The notes beneath the pieces are model-generated. The model saw only the letters and a program-made list of their open reading frames with translations. It ran no database searches and had not been told where the DNA came from. A stretch of 7,363 nt of DNA from a bacterium (lineage in GTDB: Bacteria > Babelota > Babeliae > Babelales > RVW-14), in contig JAUIHA010000037.1 in assembly GCA_030432505.1 (NCBI GenBank), positions 1 to 7,363 of the forward strand, written 5' to 3'. Below, in pieces: positions 1-5,345 of this stretch. Both the position numbers and the translations under genes were made by a program. Position 1 is the stretch's first letter. Every line of letters starts with the position of its first letter.

Positions 1-421
1 AATTGGTCATTCTGTGTTTGGTACGCTTGTATTTTATTTGAGGATCTGGAAAGGTAATCCAAATCTCATCGACTTCATTTTCACCAAAAGCAAAATCAAC
101 CAATTCGATTTGAGTTCTTAAAAATCCAACATTTGGAATGCCTTCTTCAATAGCCGTTTTTGCACCTCTCCAAAATCGGGCGCCTTTAATATCGATACCA
201 ATAAAATTCTTTTCAGGATATTTTTTGGCCAATGCAACGGAATACTCACCTTTACCGCATCCTAGTTCTAAGACTAAAGGATTTGAGTTTTTAAAAAAGT
301 TCGTTTTCCAATGTCCTTTGTATTGAAAATTATCTGTAACCAGTTCATCACGTGATGGTTGAATGACATTTGAAAACGTTTCATTTTCGTTGAAACGCTT
401 TAATTTATTTTTACTTCCCAC
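1..421 (-). CDS. trmB: tRNA (guanine-N7-)-methyltransferase TrmB, 3'-truncated by window edge
   Basis: TrmB methylates G46 at N7 in the tRNA variable loop using S-adenosylmethionine. The minus strand gives 140 residues starting MGSKNKLKRFNENETF. The SAM-binding loop LELGCGKGEY is at residues 51-60, GIDIKGARFWRGAKTA follows at about 75-90, and the family signature WITFPDPQIKYKRTKHR is at 121-137. The last third or so of the protein lies beyond position 1. The start is GTG at 421-419; the in-frame sequence upstream has no ATG, GTG or TTG before a stop at 448-446, so GTG is the only good choice. The wording of the protein is typical of Flavobacteriia. The gene is divergent from the glycosyltransferase-like frame at 533, and nothing in it resembles the organism that supplies the rest of the window. 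Confidence 0.93.
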   Translation of the reverse strand, partial: MGSKNKLKRFNENETFSNVIQPSRDELVTDNFQYKGHWKTNFFKNSNPLVLELGCGKGEYSVALAKKYPEKNFIGIDIKGARFWRGAKTAIEEGIPNVGFLRTQIELVDFAFGENEVDEIWITFPDPQIKYKRTKHRMTN

Positions 422-440
422 AATGAATTTAATGTTTAGG

Positions 441-448
441 CAAAATTA
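441..448 (-). promoter_or_regulatory. Possible Bacteroidetes -7 box for trmB
   Basis: On the minus strand this reads TAATTTTG, an exact match to the Bacteroidetes primary-sigma -7 element TAnnTTTG. It would start transcription only about 10-15 nt before the GTG of trmB. I see no convincing -33 TTTG at the right distance, so this is a match to a short motif in AT-rich DNA, made more plausible by its divergent intergenic position. Confidence 0.35.
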
Positions 449-465
449 AGGAAACAAATTAGTAT

Positions 466-473
466 TATCTTTG
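466..473 (+). promoter_or_regulatory. Possible Bacteroidetes -7 box for the glycosyltransferase frame
   Basis: The plus strand reads TATCTTTG, matching TAnnTTTG exactly. Transcription would begin near 480, leaving a leader of about 50 nt before the ATG at 533. The -33 element is weak or absent. It supports a Bacteroidetes origin for the left end of the window. Confidence 0.42.
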
Positions 474-532
474 TTTTTATGTGCCTTGTTTAAAAATAGA
501 ATTACAGTATATTACTGAAATCATTTCAGCTC

Positions 533-1222
533 ATGTATAACCAACCAAAGAAACGAATATTAGTTGCACCATTAAATTGGGGTTTAGGACATGCTACCAG
601 ATGTATACCCTTGATACAGGCTTTAGTAAACAATCATTTTGAACCTGTAATTGCCAGTGATGGTGTGGCATTGAAATTATTACAAAAAGAATTTCCCGAG
701 CTAGAGACTGTTGAATTACCTTCCTATAACATAACCTATGCAAAGAAGGGACAATTCTTCAAACTAAAAATGCTTCAGAATTCTCCCAAACTAATTAAAG
801 CCATTAAAGCTGAAAAGAAAGCCTTGAATGTTGCACGTGATAAAAAAGTAGATGTTCTTATTTTTGATATCATTTATAAAATGATTGAATACCTTGAAGA
901 TCTTCTTCAATCAAAACGTGAAGCTGTTGTTACTTGGAAGAAAACCGGTGAAGCGGTTGTTCGTAAAATCTTTGATATCAAAGGTCTGGGTATTATTGTT
1001 GGTTGTTACCTGCGTGATGGCGTATGTTCGCGAAACAGTAAGGTTGAATGTGTTCGTAACAATCAAGTCCTTGGTGAAGGGATGATTAACAGTTTACAGC
1101 GTGAGCGTAAAGTGGTTAAAGAAATCCATGCTGGGTATGAATTTGCCTTCATTACCAAAGATGATTTCCAAGATTGGCAAGAAGACGATACTATCATTTG
1201 CTATACACAGACTAAAGAGTGA
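533..1222 (+). CDS. Chimeric frame: MurG-like glycosyltransferase N-terminus joined to IF-2 C-terminus
   Basis: This single open frame of 229 codons contains two unrelated protein pieces. Residues 1-96 begin MYNQPKKRILVAPLNWGLGH and match the first Rossmann half of GT-B glycosyltransferases (the NWGLGHATR loop at 15-23, then IASDGVALKLL), in the form common in Flavobacteriia. The family should continue for about 250 more residues, including the UDP-sugar-binding half, but it stops abruptly at KAIKAEKKA. Residues 97-229 are instead the end of translation initiation factor IF-2. There is no linker, and the two parts share no known function or pathway. The start ATG at 533 sits about 50 nt after a Bacteroidetes-type promoter match. 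I infer an in-frame join by assembly or recombination, so neither half should be given the name of the whole. Confidence 0.85.
   Translation: MYNQPKKRILVAPLNWGLGHATRCIPLIQALVNNHFEPVIASDGVALKLLQKEFPELETVELPSYNITYAKKGQFFKLKMLQNSPKLIKAIKAEKKALNVARDKKVDVLIFDIIYKMIEYLEDLLQSKREAVVTWKKTGEAVVRKIFDIKGLGIIVGCYLRDGVCSRNSKVECVRNNQVLGEGMINSLQRERKVVKEIHAGYEFAFITKDDFQDWQEDDTIICYTQTKE
812..829. other. Junction between two genomes (chimera breakpoint)
   Basis: Left of about 820 the protein fits a flavobacterial glycosyltransferase (SPKLIKAIKAEKKA); right of it the protein fits IF-2 domain C1 (ALNVARDKKVDV). The A-rich stretch gaaaagaaagcc encodes EKKA and would suit both proteins, so it may be the short shared sequence at which the join happened. 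The exact base cannot be fixed without homologues. Confidence 0.75.
821..1222 (+). CDS. infB: Translation initiation factor IF-2, C-terminal fragment
   Basis: IF-2 is the GTPase that places fMet-tRNA on the 30S subunit and promotes subunit joining. Only the last 133 residues or so are present: the end of domain C1 (ALNVARDKKVDV, then IIYKMIEYLEDLL, matching the family's A..a...vdi...IIYkliddi) and all of domain C2, the beta-barrel that contacts initiator tRNA (KTGEAVVRKIFDIKGLG, then GCYLRDGV, ending HAGYEFAFITKDDFQDWQED as in the family's GYECGI..FnDik.GD). The G domain with its GTP-binding motifs is missing upstream, where unrelated sequence begins. The TGA at 1220-1222 overlaps the GTG start of lpxK by 4 nt (GTGA), implying translational coupling. 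Codon use matches the genes that follow, so this piece belongs to the right-hand genome. Confidence 0.9.
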   Translation, partial: ALNVARDKKVDVLIFDIIYKMIEYLEDLLQSKREAVVTWKKTGEAVVRKIFDIKGLGIIVGCYLRDGVCSRNSKVECVRNNQVLGEGMINSLQRERKVVKEIHAGYEFAFITKDDFQDWQEDDTIICYTQTKE

Positions 1223-2334
1223 ATATCCAAGATATCTGGAAAAAAACAAGAGATAAAAAATCTTTAAGTAAAAGCGAGAAATTAATTTTTCTCGCTTTAC
1301 TTTTTTTAGAGCCATTCTATAAGTTTGGTTTTTCGATTGTTCTTTTCTTTAAAAAAAAATCAACCAAGAACGTTTCTTTTCCCATCATTTCCATTGGCAA
1401 TATCTCAATGGGTGGTACCGGAAAATCTGTTATTACACAATTTATAATTAATACATTTAAGCCATTCCAGGGCGCTGTTGTTATGCGTGGCTATAAAGGC
1501 AGTGTTGCTCAATCGGGTAAAAATGCCTTAGTGCATGATGGTAAAAAATTATTGTGCAGTGTTGCACAAAGTGGCGATGAGGCATGTATGATAGCACTGC
1601 AAACGCAAGTGCCAGTTGTTGTTGGCGCACGGCGCGATACCTCATGCTTGTTATTGCAAGAAAGCAATCTCAACGTTGATTTTGTTGTGCTTGATGATGC
1701 GTATCAAAACGTTCAAGTGCACAAAGATTTTGAGATTTTATTGCTTGATGCTCGTTGGCCGTTTGAAAATAATCATTGTTTCCCAGCTGGGCGGTTGCGA
1801 GAAAAAAATTATTTGCGTGCTGACTGTATTATTCTGACGCATGCAGATGAAGTTGCTCAAGAATCGCTCGAAAACATAAAACAGCAAAAACTTGTAGATT
1901 TCCCGAAAGAAAAGGTTTTTTTAGGTAAACATAAGCCGACCGGTATTTTCTTAAGAAACACCGGTAAAAACGTTGTCGATTTTTTAGTGGATAAAAAAAT
2001 AATGCTTGTTGCAGGCGTTGGTTCGTGGCAGGGTTTTGAGTCTTCTGTTCAATCAATGAATTTATCCATACAAGAAAAAATGGTGTATACAAATCATCAT
2101 GACTACACGCATGATGATGTAGAAAAAATAATTGCCACAGCAAAAAGTAACAACCTTGATGGTATTATTACTACGCAAAAAGATTGGTATAAACTTGAAA
2201 AGTTTTTGTCGAAAAAAGAACAATTTGTACAAGATTTATTTTTTGTTTTAAAGATTGAATTTGAATTTTTATCACAGCAGGAGTATGCTGCTTTTAGCAA
2301 TTTAGTAATGAAGGTCATTGGGAGGAAGGGCTGA
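1219..2334 (+). CDS. lpxK: Tetraacyldisaccharide 4'-kinase LpxK
   Basis: LpxK phosphorylates the 4' position of the lipid A disaccharide precursor at the inner membrane, near the end of the Raetz pathway, so this organism should make an LPS outer membrane. The 371 residues are of normal or slightly long length. A hydrophobic N-terminal helix is at about 22-44. The P-loop is ISIGNISMGGTGKS (57-70), RGYKG is at 90-94, SGDEACMIA (118-126) holds the likely catalytic Asp, VLDDAYQN (157-164) corresponds to the family's LDDGFQH, and LLDARWPFENNHCFPAGRLRE follows. HHDYTHDD (293-300) and TTQKDWYKL (318-326) complete the pattern. The GTG start overlaps the infB stop by 4 nt. Starting there gives the usual spacing of about 60 residues before the P-loop. 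A strong terminator-shaped hairpin lies inside codons 16-30. Confidence 0.94.
   Translation: MNIQDIWKKTRDKKSLSKSEKLIFLALLFLEPFYKFGFSIVLFFKKKSTKNVSFPIISIGNISMGGTGKSVITQFIINTFKPFQGAVVMRGYKGSVAQSGKNALVHDGKKLLCSVAQSGDEACMIALQTQVPVVVGARRDTSCLLLQESNLNVDFVVLDDAYQNVQVHKDFEILLLDARWPFENNHCFPAGRLREKNYLRADCIILTHADEVAQESLENIKQQKLVDFPKEKVFLGKHKPTGIFLRNTGKNVVDFLVDKKIMLVAGVGSWQGFESSVQSMNLSIQEKMVYTNHHDYTHDDVEKIIATAKSNNLDGIITTQKDWYKLEKFLSKKEQFVQDLFFVLKIEFEFLSQQEYAAFSNLVMKVIGRKG
1266..1307 (+). terminator. Terminator-like hairpin inside the 5' end of lpxK
   Basis: The arms are 1266-1281 (AAGTAAAAGCGAGAAA) and 1288-1302 (TTTCTCGCTTTACTT). They pair over 15 bp with one bulged A and a 6-nt loop, and end in a run of seven T (1301-1307). 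This is the shape of an intrinsic terminator, but it lies about 50 nt inside the lpxK reading frame. It could attenuate transcription from infB into lpxK, relieved when ribosomes follow closely. Termination in the cell is not shown by sequence alone. Confidence 0.55.
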
Positions 2335-2358
2335 AACGATAGGAGAGTATCGTTTTTT
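2334..2358 (+). terminator. Small hairpin with T tail after lpxK
   Basis: AAACGAT (2334-2340) pairs with ATCGTTT (2349-2355) around an 8-nt loop, and the T run extends to 2358. The stem has only 7 bp and two G-C pairs, so termination would be weak. It starts on the last base of the lpxK stop codon and ends just before the Shine-Dalgarno of the next gene, so it may reduce read-through between the two. Confidence 0.4.
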
Positions 2359-2363
2359 GCAAA

Positions 2364-2368
2364 AGGAG
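2364..2368 (+). promoter_or_regulatory. Shine-Dalgarno deciding the GTG start at 2376
   Basis: AGGAG within AAAAGGAG lies 7 nt upstream of the GTG at 2376, ideal spacing. It supports GTG rather than a later internal start for the WecA-like gene. Confidence 0.75.
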
Positions 2369-2375
2369 TAGGTTA

Positions 2376-3464
2376 GTGCAAGCACTTGTACTTCGTCATA
2401 TTTTTTCGTTTATTTTTTCATCGTTACTTGTATATTACCTTGTGCCACTTTTAATAAAGTCGGCCTATCAATTAGGTTTTTTAGACAAGCCTGATGGGCG
2501 TATAAAAGTGCACAAAAAGCCCGTTCCATACTTTGGTGGTGTGGCGGTGTATTTAGGTTTTGTGGCGTCGCTTGCGCTTACGTTTCCATTTGAAAATACG
2601 GCGTTGTGGTTGCTTTTAGGTGTAACATTATTGCTTTTTATTGGGCTGATTGATGACTTTAAAGTATTAAAGCCCGGGCAGAAATTTTTTGGGCAATTTA
2701 TTGCAGTATTATGTTTTTTAAAAGGTGGTTTTTATTTGAAAACAACCTTTTTTTCTTCTGCGCTTAACTTATTTCTTTCCGGTTTTTGGATGATGTCTGT
2801 TATTAACGCCTACAACCTTGTAGATGTGATGGATGGTCTTTCATCAACGCTTGCGCTTGTTCCAGCAGTTACCTTTTTGGGCCTTGCCTTATATCTTGAA
2901 CAGTATCTTGTAAGTCTACTTTTAACTGCGTTTATTGGCGCGGTTTTTGCTTTTTTCTTGCACAATAGACCGCCGGCAAAAATTTACTTGGGTGATGCAG
3001 GAGCGCTGTTTGTTGGTGGTTTTTTATCAGCAATGCCGCTACTCATTAATTGGAGTGGTAAGTCGTGGGATTCATATTATGCCCCAGCAATTATTTTAGG
3101 CATACCACTGCTTGAAGTGTTCTTTCTTGTTATTATTCGTACCATGAAAGGCATTCCATTTTATTGGGGAAGTCCGCATCACTTTTGTATTTATTTACAA
3201 AATAAAGGGTGGAGTCGTTGGCGGGTATTGCTTTTTTCGTTGATTGCATCAAGTATGCTTTCCTGTATTGCGTTGGCATTCTTTTTTCAAAAAATTTCTT
3301 TTTCGTCTATGATTATAAGCAATATATTATTTTGTATTGCTTGGTGTATGATCGTCTTTAGCAAATATTTTTCATTAGTTCGCAAAATCACTCCAGCGTT
3401 TTTTCATAAAGAGAAGTATGAAAATAAAGAAATAGCCAAGCACGAACCTCATAGTAATTCATGA
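2376..3464 (+). CDS. WecA/TagO-type undecaprenyl-phosphate sugar-1-phosphate transferase (GT4/MraY superfamily)
   Basis: This membrane enzyme family moves a sugar-1-phosphate (often GlcNAc-1-P) from a UDP-sugar onto undecaprenyl phosphate, the first step of O-antigen, teichoic or capsular glycan assembly. The 362 residues are mostly hydrophobic helices, about ten or eleven. Family motifs are DKPDGRIKVHKKPVPYFGG (37-55), the Mg-binding pair LIDDF (91-95), NLVDVMDGL (147-155), HNRPPAKIYLGDAGALFVGG (196-215) and a cytoplasmic His motif GSPHHFCIYL (265-274). KVHKKPVP..GG is the WecA version; MraY would show TPTMGG. The exact sugar cannot be read from the sequence. The gene follows lpxK by about 40 bp with its own Shine-Dalgarno and converges on LRR gene A. 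Residues 315-345 are repeated almost unchanged at 5631-5723. Confidence 0.92.
   Translation: MQALVLRHIFSFIFSSLLVYYLVPLLIKSAYQLGFLDKPDGRIKVHKKPVPYFGGVAVYLGFVASLALTFPFENTALWLLLGVTLLLFIGLIDDFKVLKPGQKFFGQFIAVLCFLKGGFYLKTTFFSSALNLFLSGFWMMSVINAYNLVDVMDGLSSTLALVPAVTFLGLALYLEQYLVSLLLTAFIGAVFAFFLHNRPPAKIYLGDAGALFVGGFLSAMPLLINWSGKSWDSYYAPAIILGIPLLEVFFLVIIRTMKGIPFYWGSPHHFCIYLQNKGWSRWRVLLFSLIASSMLSCIALAFFFQKISFSSMIISNILFCIAWCMIVFSKYFSLVRKITPAFFHKEKYENKEIAKHEPHSNS
3318..3410 (+). repeat. Copy 1 of a duplicated 3' coding segment (partner at 5631-5723)
   Basis: This 93-nt segment of the WecA-like gene (SNILFCIAWCMIVF through AFFHK) matches 5631-5723 with nine base differences by my count. The last 33 nt are identical. 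Beyond AFFHK the two copies share nothing obvious. Confidence 0.9.
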
Positions 3465-3502
3465 CTTCTTAGTGATTCTAAAATTTCTGATTTTTTCTCT
3501 AC

Positions 3503-4825
3503 TTATTGTAATTGATACTGACTATAATTAGGGTGGTTTGCTATTGGAGCAAAGTCTTGTATCTGGTTGTTGGCAAGTCCTAGCCATGTCAATTGAGTAA
3601 GACGTGCAAGAGGCCGTATATCTTGTATCTGATTGCGACTAAGATGTAGTACTGTCAATTGAGGAAGGCGTTCAAGAGGCCGTATATCTTGTATCTGATT
3701 GTTATCAAGATATAGTTCTGTCAATTGAGTAAGGCGTGCAAGAGGAGTGAGGTCTTGTATCTGGTTATTCCTAAGGCTCAGAATCTCCAATTGAGTAAGG
3801 CCTGCAAGGGGAGGGATGTCTTGTATTTGGCCGTTATTAAGAGACAGATATTTCAATTGAGCAAGGCGTTCAAGAGGAGTGAGGTCTTGTATTTGGTGGT
3901 TATCAAGTATTAGTGTTGTCAATTGAGTAAGATCAAAATTTCTTTTTAAGATAGCTTCAATGTTAGTGATATCAGACAGGGGGCATGGCAGATTACGTGC
4001 TGATAAATCAAGGTATGTGTTATTGATTTGTAATTGAAATCTTTGGTTAAGTGGCTTAATTCTATCAAGCTCTTCGAGAGTACAGGTAACGTGTGCAATA
4101 TCGCCAATGTCACCGGCACCAGCTTTGCCATAAGTAAGCAAAATAAATTTTTTAAGGCAAGACAAAAGTTTGTCATCGATTCCGAGAGGGTTTTCTATTC
4201 CATTTTGTTTTACTAAATGTTCTCTTACTTGTTCGAGTTCAAAATTTTTACAAATAATTTCAGCAAGCGGATTATAACATACCGTAAGTTTAAGTTCATT
4301 GATGATAAACATAAATGGTATCAAGTTATCTTGTTGTATGTTTTGTTCAAAGTATCTTCTGATTTCGTTATTCAAACGGTAATTGATTTGATTAGGCGTG
4401 TGTTGTTGCATGAGCAAAGCTTGTGTTTGGTAATAAACAAACGCTAACGTTTTTTTCATTAATTCAATAATATTCTCAGGATGAGGGTTTTGAAGAGTAT
4501 ATTTTTGTTCAGCAAAATTCCCTTGCCAAAATATTTGTAAAAATTGAGATTGACATACTTCGAGATGTGCAGGATTAATGAAAATAGTTTTATTACTTGT
4601 TATTACCACCTCCAAGCCAGTTTGTGTTCCAACTTCGCAGCGTCTTCGACGTTTATTTAGTTGTCCCAGTTCTTCGCTTGCAGTGGCAGCGGCAGCAGGT
4701 TGAGTATTTGGGTTGTTACGCTTACGTTTATTTTGTCCTTGAGGTGCTGATGTAGCGTTTTGCTGCATGGCATTTAGATGAATACCACAAGAAGTGAGTA
4801 GTAAAAATAATAATAACTTTTTCAT
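3503..4825 (-). CDS. Secreted leucine-rich-repeat protein A with BTB/Skp1-like N-terminal region (putative effector)
   Basis: The best start is the ATG at 4825, which gives 440 residues beginning MKKLLLFLLLTSCGIHLNAM. A GGGGG Shine-Dalgarno lies 5 nt upstream, whereas an ATG four codons earlier has none. The leader is a Sec signal, cleaved perhaps after LNA; LTSC also fits a lipobox. Next come two basic clusters (NKRKR, NKRRRR) resembling a bipartite nuclear localisation signal. Residues of about 70-200 have the hydrophobic pattern of a BTB/POZ or Skp1 fold (tentative). A linker shared with protein B follows (KKFILLTYGK, then TCTLEELDRIKPLNQR, then LPCPLSDITNIEAIL). Six 22-residue LRRs of internalin/SDS22 type (L..L.LDNNQIQDITPLARLTQ) occupy about 302-433. 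The end is short (NHPNYSQYQLQ). I infer a host-interacting protein; its partner is unknown. Confidence 0.87.
   Translation of the reverse strand: MKKLLLFLLLTSCGIHLNAMQQNATSAPQGQNKRKRNNPNTQPAAAATASEELGQLNKRRRRCEVGTQTGLEVVITSNKTIFINPAHLEVCQSQFLQIFWQGNFAEQKYTLQNPHPENIIELMKKTLAFVYYQTQALLMQQHTPNQINYRLNNEIRRYFEQNIQQDNLIPFMFIINELKLTVCYNPLAEIICKNFELEQVREHLVKQNGIENPLGIDDKLLSCLKKFILLTYGKAGAGDIGDIAHVTCTLEELDRIKPLNQRFQLQINNTYLDLSARNLPCPLSDITNIEAILKRNFDLTQLTTLILDNHQIQDLTPLERLAQLKYLSLNNGQIQDIPPLAGLTQLEILSLRNNQIQDLTPLARLTQLTELYLDNNQIQDIRPLERLPQLTVLHLSRNQIQDIRPLARLTQLTWLGLANNQIQDFAPIANHPNYSQYQLQ
3527..3922 (-). repeat. Six tandem 66-bp LRR-coding repeats in gene A
   Basis: Each unit encodes 22 residues with the core NNQIQDITPLARLTQ. 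Variation is concentrated in the short beta-strand segment before the core (for example LTELYLD, LTVLHLS, LTWLGLA), which forms the binding face in LRR proteins. The DNA core is highly conserved between units and with gene B. Confidence 0.92.
4752..4802 (-). repeat. 51-nt signal-peptide segment identical to 7313-7363
   Basis: The two LRR genes are identical base for base over this stretch, which encodes LLTSCGIHLNAMQQNAT and neighbouring bases, although the proteins diverge immediately afterwards. Identity at silent sites points to recent duplication or gene conversion. Confidence 0.9.
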
Positions 4826-4896
4826 AATAACCCCCATACACCATCTAGCTTTTAAAGCTTCTTAGGTGTCATTTTCTATACAGTTCTACCCTTTCT

Positions 4897-4924
4897 AGTA
4901 TAAATTATATTTAATATTTGTCAA
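4897..4924 (-). promoter_or_regulatory. Sigma70-type promoter of LRR gene A
   Basis: On the minus strand a perfect -35 TTGACA (4924-4919) is followed after 16 nt by TATACT (4902-4897), one base off the consensus -10. Transcription should start near 4890, giving a leader of about 65 nt before the ATG at 4825. An alternative TATAAT lies closer but is too near the -35. Confidence 0.65.
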
Positions 4925-4964
4925 TTTATCTCTAGGGGCCCTCTAGGAAGTGATTTTGGAGAAA

Positions 4965-5066
4965 TTAGGAGATCATGCCGTATAATTCCTTAATTTCTTT
5001 GGGATACAGCTCTGAATCAGGAATTTCAAGAATTTTAGGGGCATTGGTAAATGATTTATCGTTCAT
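4965..5066 (-). pseudogene. Short minus-strand open stretch, possible gene remnant
   Basis: From an ATG at 5066 this encodes 33 residues, MNDKSFTNAPKILEIPDSEL and on to a stop at 4967-4965. The composition (charged residues, PKILEIPDSELYPKEIKELYG) looks protein-like, unlike most chance frames here. The frame is open only a little upstream, back to a stop next to the left end of the MITE-like element. I do not recognise it. It has no Shine-Dalgarno that I can see and may be a leftover C-terminus or chance. Confidence 0.2.
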
Positions 5067-5146
5067 GATAAATTTAAATACCTTTAGTTACCTAACGCGA
5101 GTTCGATTATTAAAAAAATACAAAAAGCTAGATAAAAGTAGCAATT

Positions 5147-5184
5147 ACAGGTTTGTCATCCCGGATACAGGTGTGTCATCCCGG
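5147..5184 (+). repeat. 20-bp-period partial tandem repeat
   Basis: ACAGGTTTGTCATCCCGG (5147-5164) recurs as ACAGGTGTGTCATCCCGG (5167-5184) with one mismatch. The first copy is a truncated head of the palindromic repeat that follows. Confidence 0.75.
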
Positions 5185-5204
5185 GCTTTGATCCGGGATC
5201 TAAA
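5174..5204 (+). repeat. Palindromic intergenic repeat, forward copy
   Basis: The unit starts TGTCATCCCGGGCTTTGATC and can fold into a hairpin with ATCCCGG pairing to CCGGGAT. It belongs in style to the GTCATCCCGG...GATCCGGGATC family of dispersed repeats seen in many bacterial genomes. Its partner is the inverted copy at 5259-5289. Confidence 0.75.
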
Positions 5205-5258
5205 TATTTTTCCTTTGTCATTTCAATCAATCATTTTCTTTTTATAAGGAGTTTCATA

Positions 5259-5289
5259 TTTGGACCCCGGATCAAAGTCCGGGGTGACA
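5259..5289 (-). repeat. Palindromic intergenic repeat, inverted copy
   Basis: Read on the minus strand it matches 5174-5204 at 27 of 31 positions. It forms its own hairpin (ACCCCGG with CCGGGGT), and several changes relative to the forward copy are paired ones that keep the stem, suggesting that structure is selected or that the unit is a distinct family member. Confidence 0.72.
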
Positions 5290-5309
5290 TCTCGAATGTA
5301 TGTAACCTA

Positions 5310-5318
5310 TGCTATAAT
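5310..5318 (+). promoter_or_regulatory. Possible outward extended -10 promoter near the element's right end
   Basis: TGCTATAAT is a perfect TGn-TATAAT extended -10. No good -35 stands 16-18 nt upstream. If active it would start near 5325 and read rightward, antisense to LRR fragment C, to the terminator at 5757-5800. Confidence 0.25.
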
Positions 5319-5345
5319 CGATCACGTCCAATTATCGAACTCGCG

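Noticed and set aside
138..326. Plus-strand 62-residue frame
   Set aside because: Antisense to trmB, which has clear family motifs across the same bases.
533..1222. A genuine glycosyltransferase-IF-2 fusion protein
   Set aside because: The halves have no functional link, each is cut mid-domain, and the flanking genes point to different organisms. A chimeric join explains all of this.
1094..1315. Minus-strand 73-residue frame across the infB-lpxK boundary
   Set aside because: It lies opposite two well-supported coding regions and shows no motif.
2376..3464. MraY of peptidoglycan synthesis
   Set aside because: The KVHKKPVPYFGG form and the GSPHH loop fit the WecA/TagO branch; MraY's TPTMGG and PIHHHFE motifs are absent.
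3465..3502. Terminator between the WecA-like gene and LRR gene A
   Set aside because: There is a T-rich run (3489-3496) but I could not find a paired stem before it on either strand.
3725..3913. Plus-strand frame with repeating LSKACKRSEVLYL peptides
   Set aside because: Antisense shadow of LRR gene A repeats.
4975..5247. Plus-strand 90-residue open frame
   Set aside because: It runs through the left inverted end and the palindromic repeats, has no Shine-Dalgarno or recognisable family features, and its middle is simply the translated repeat.
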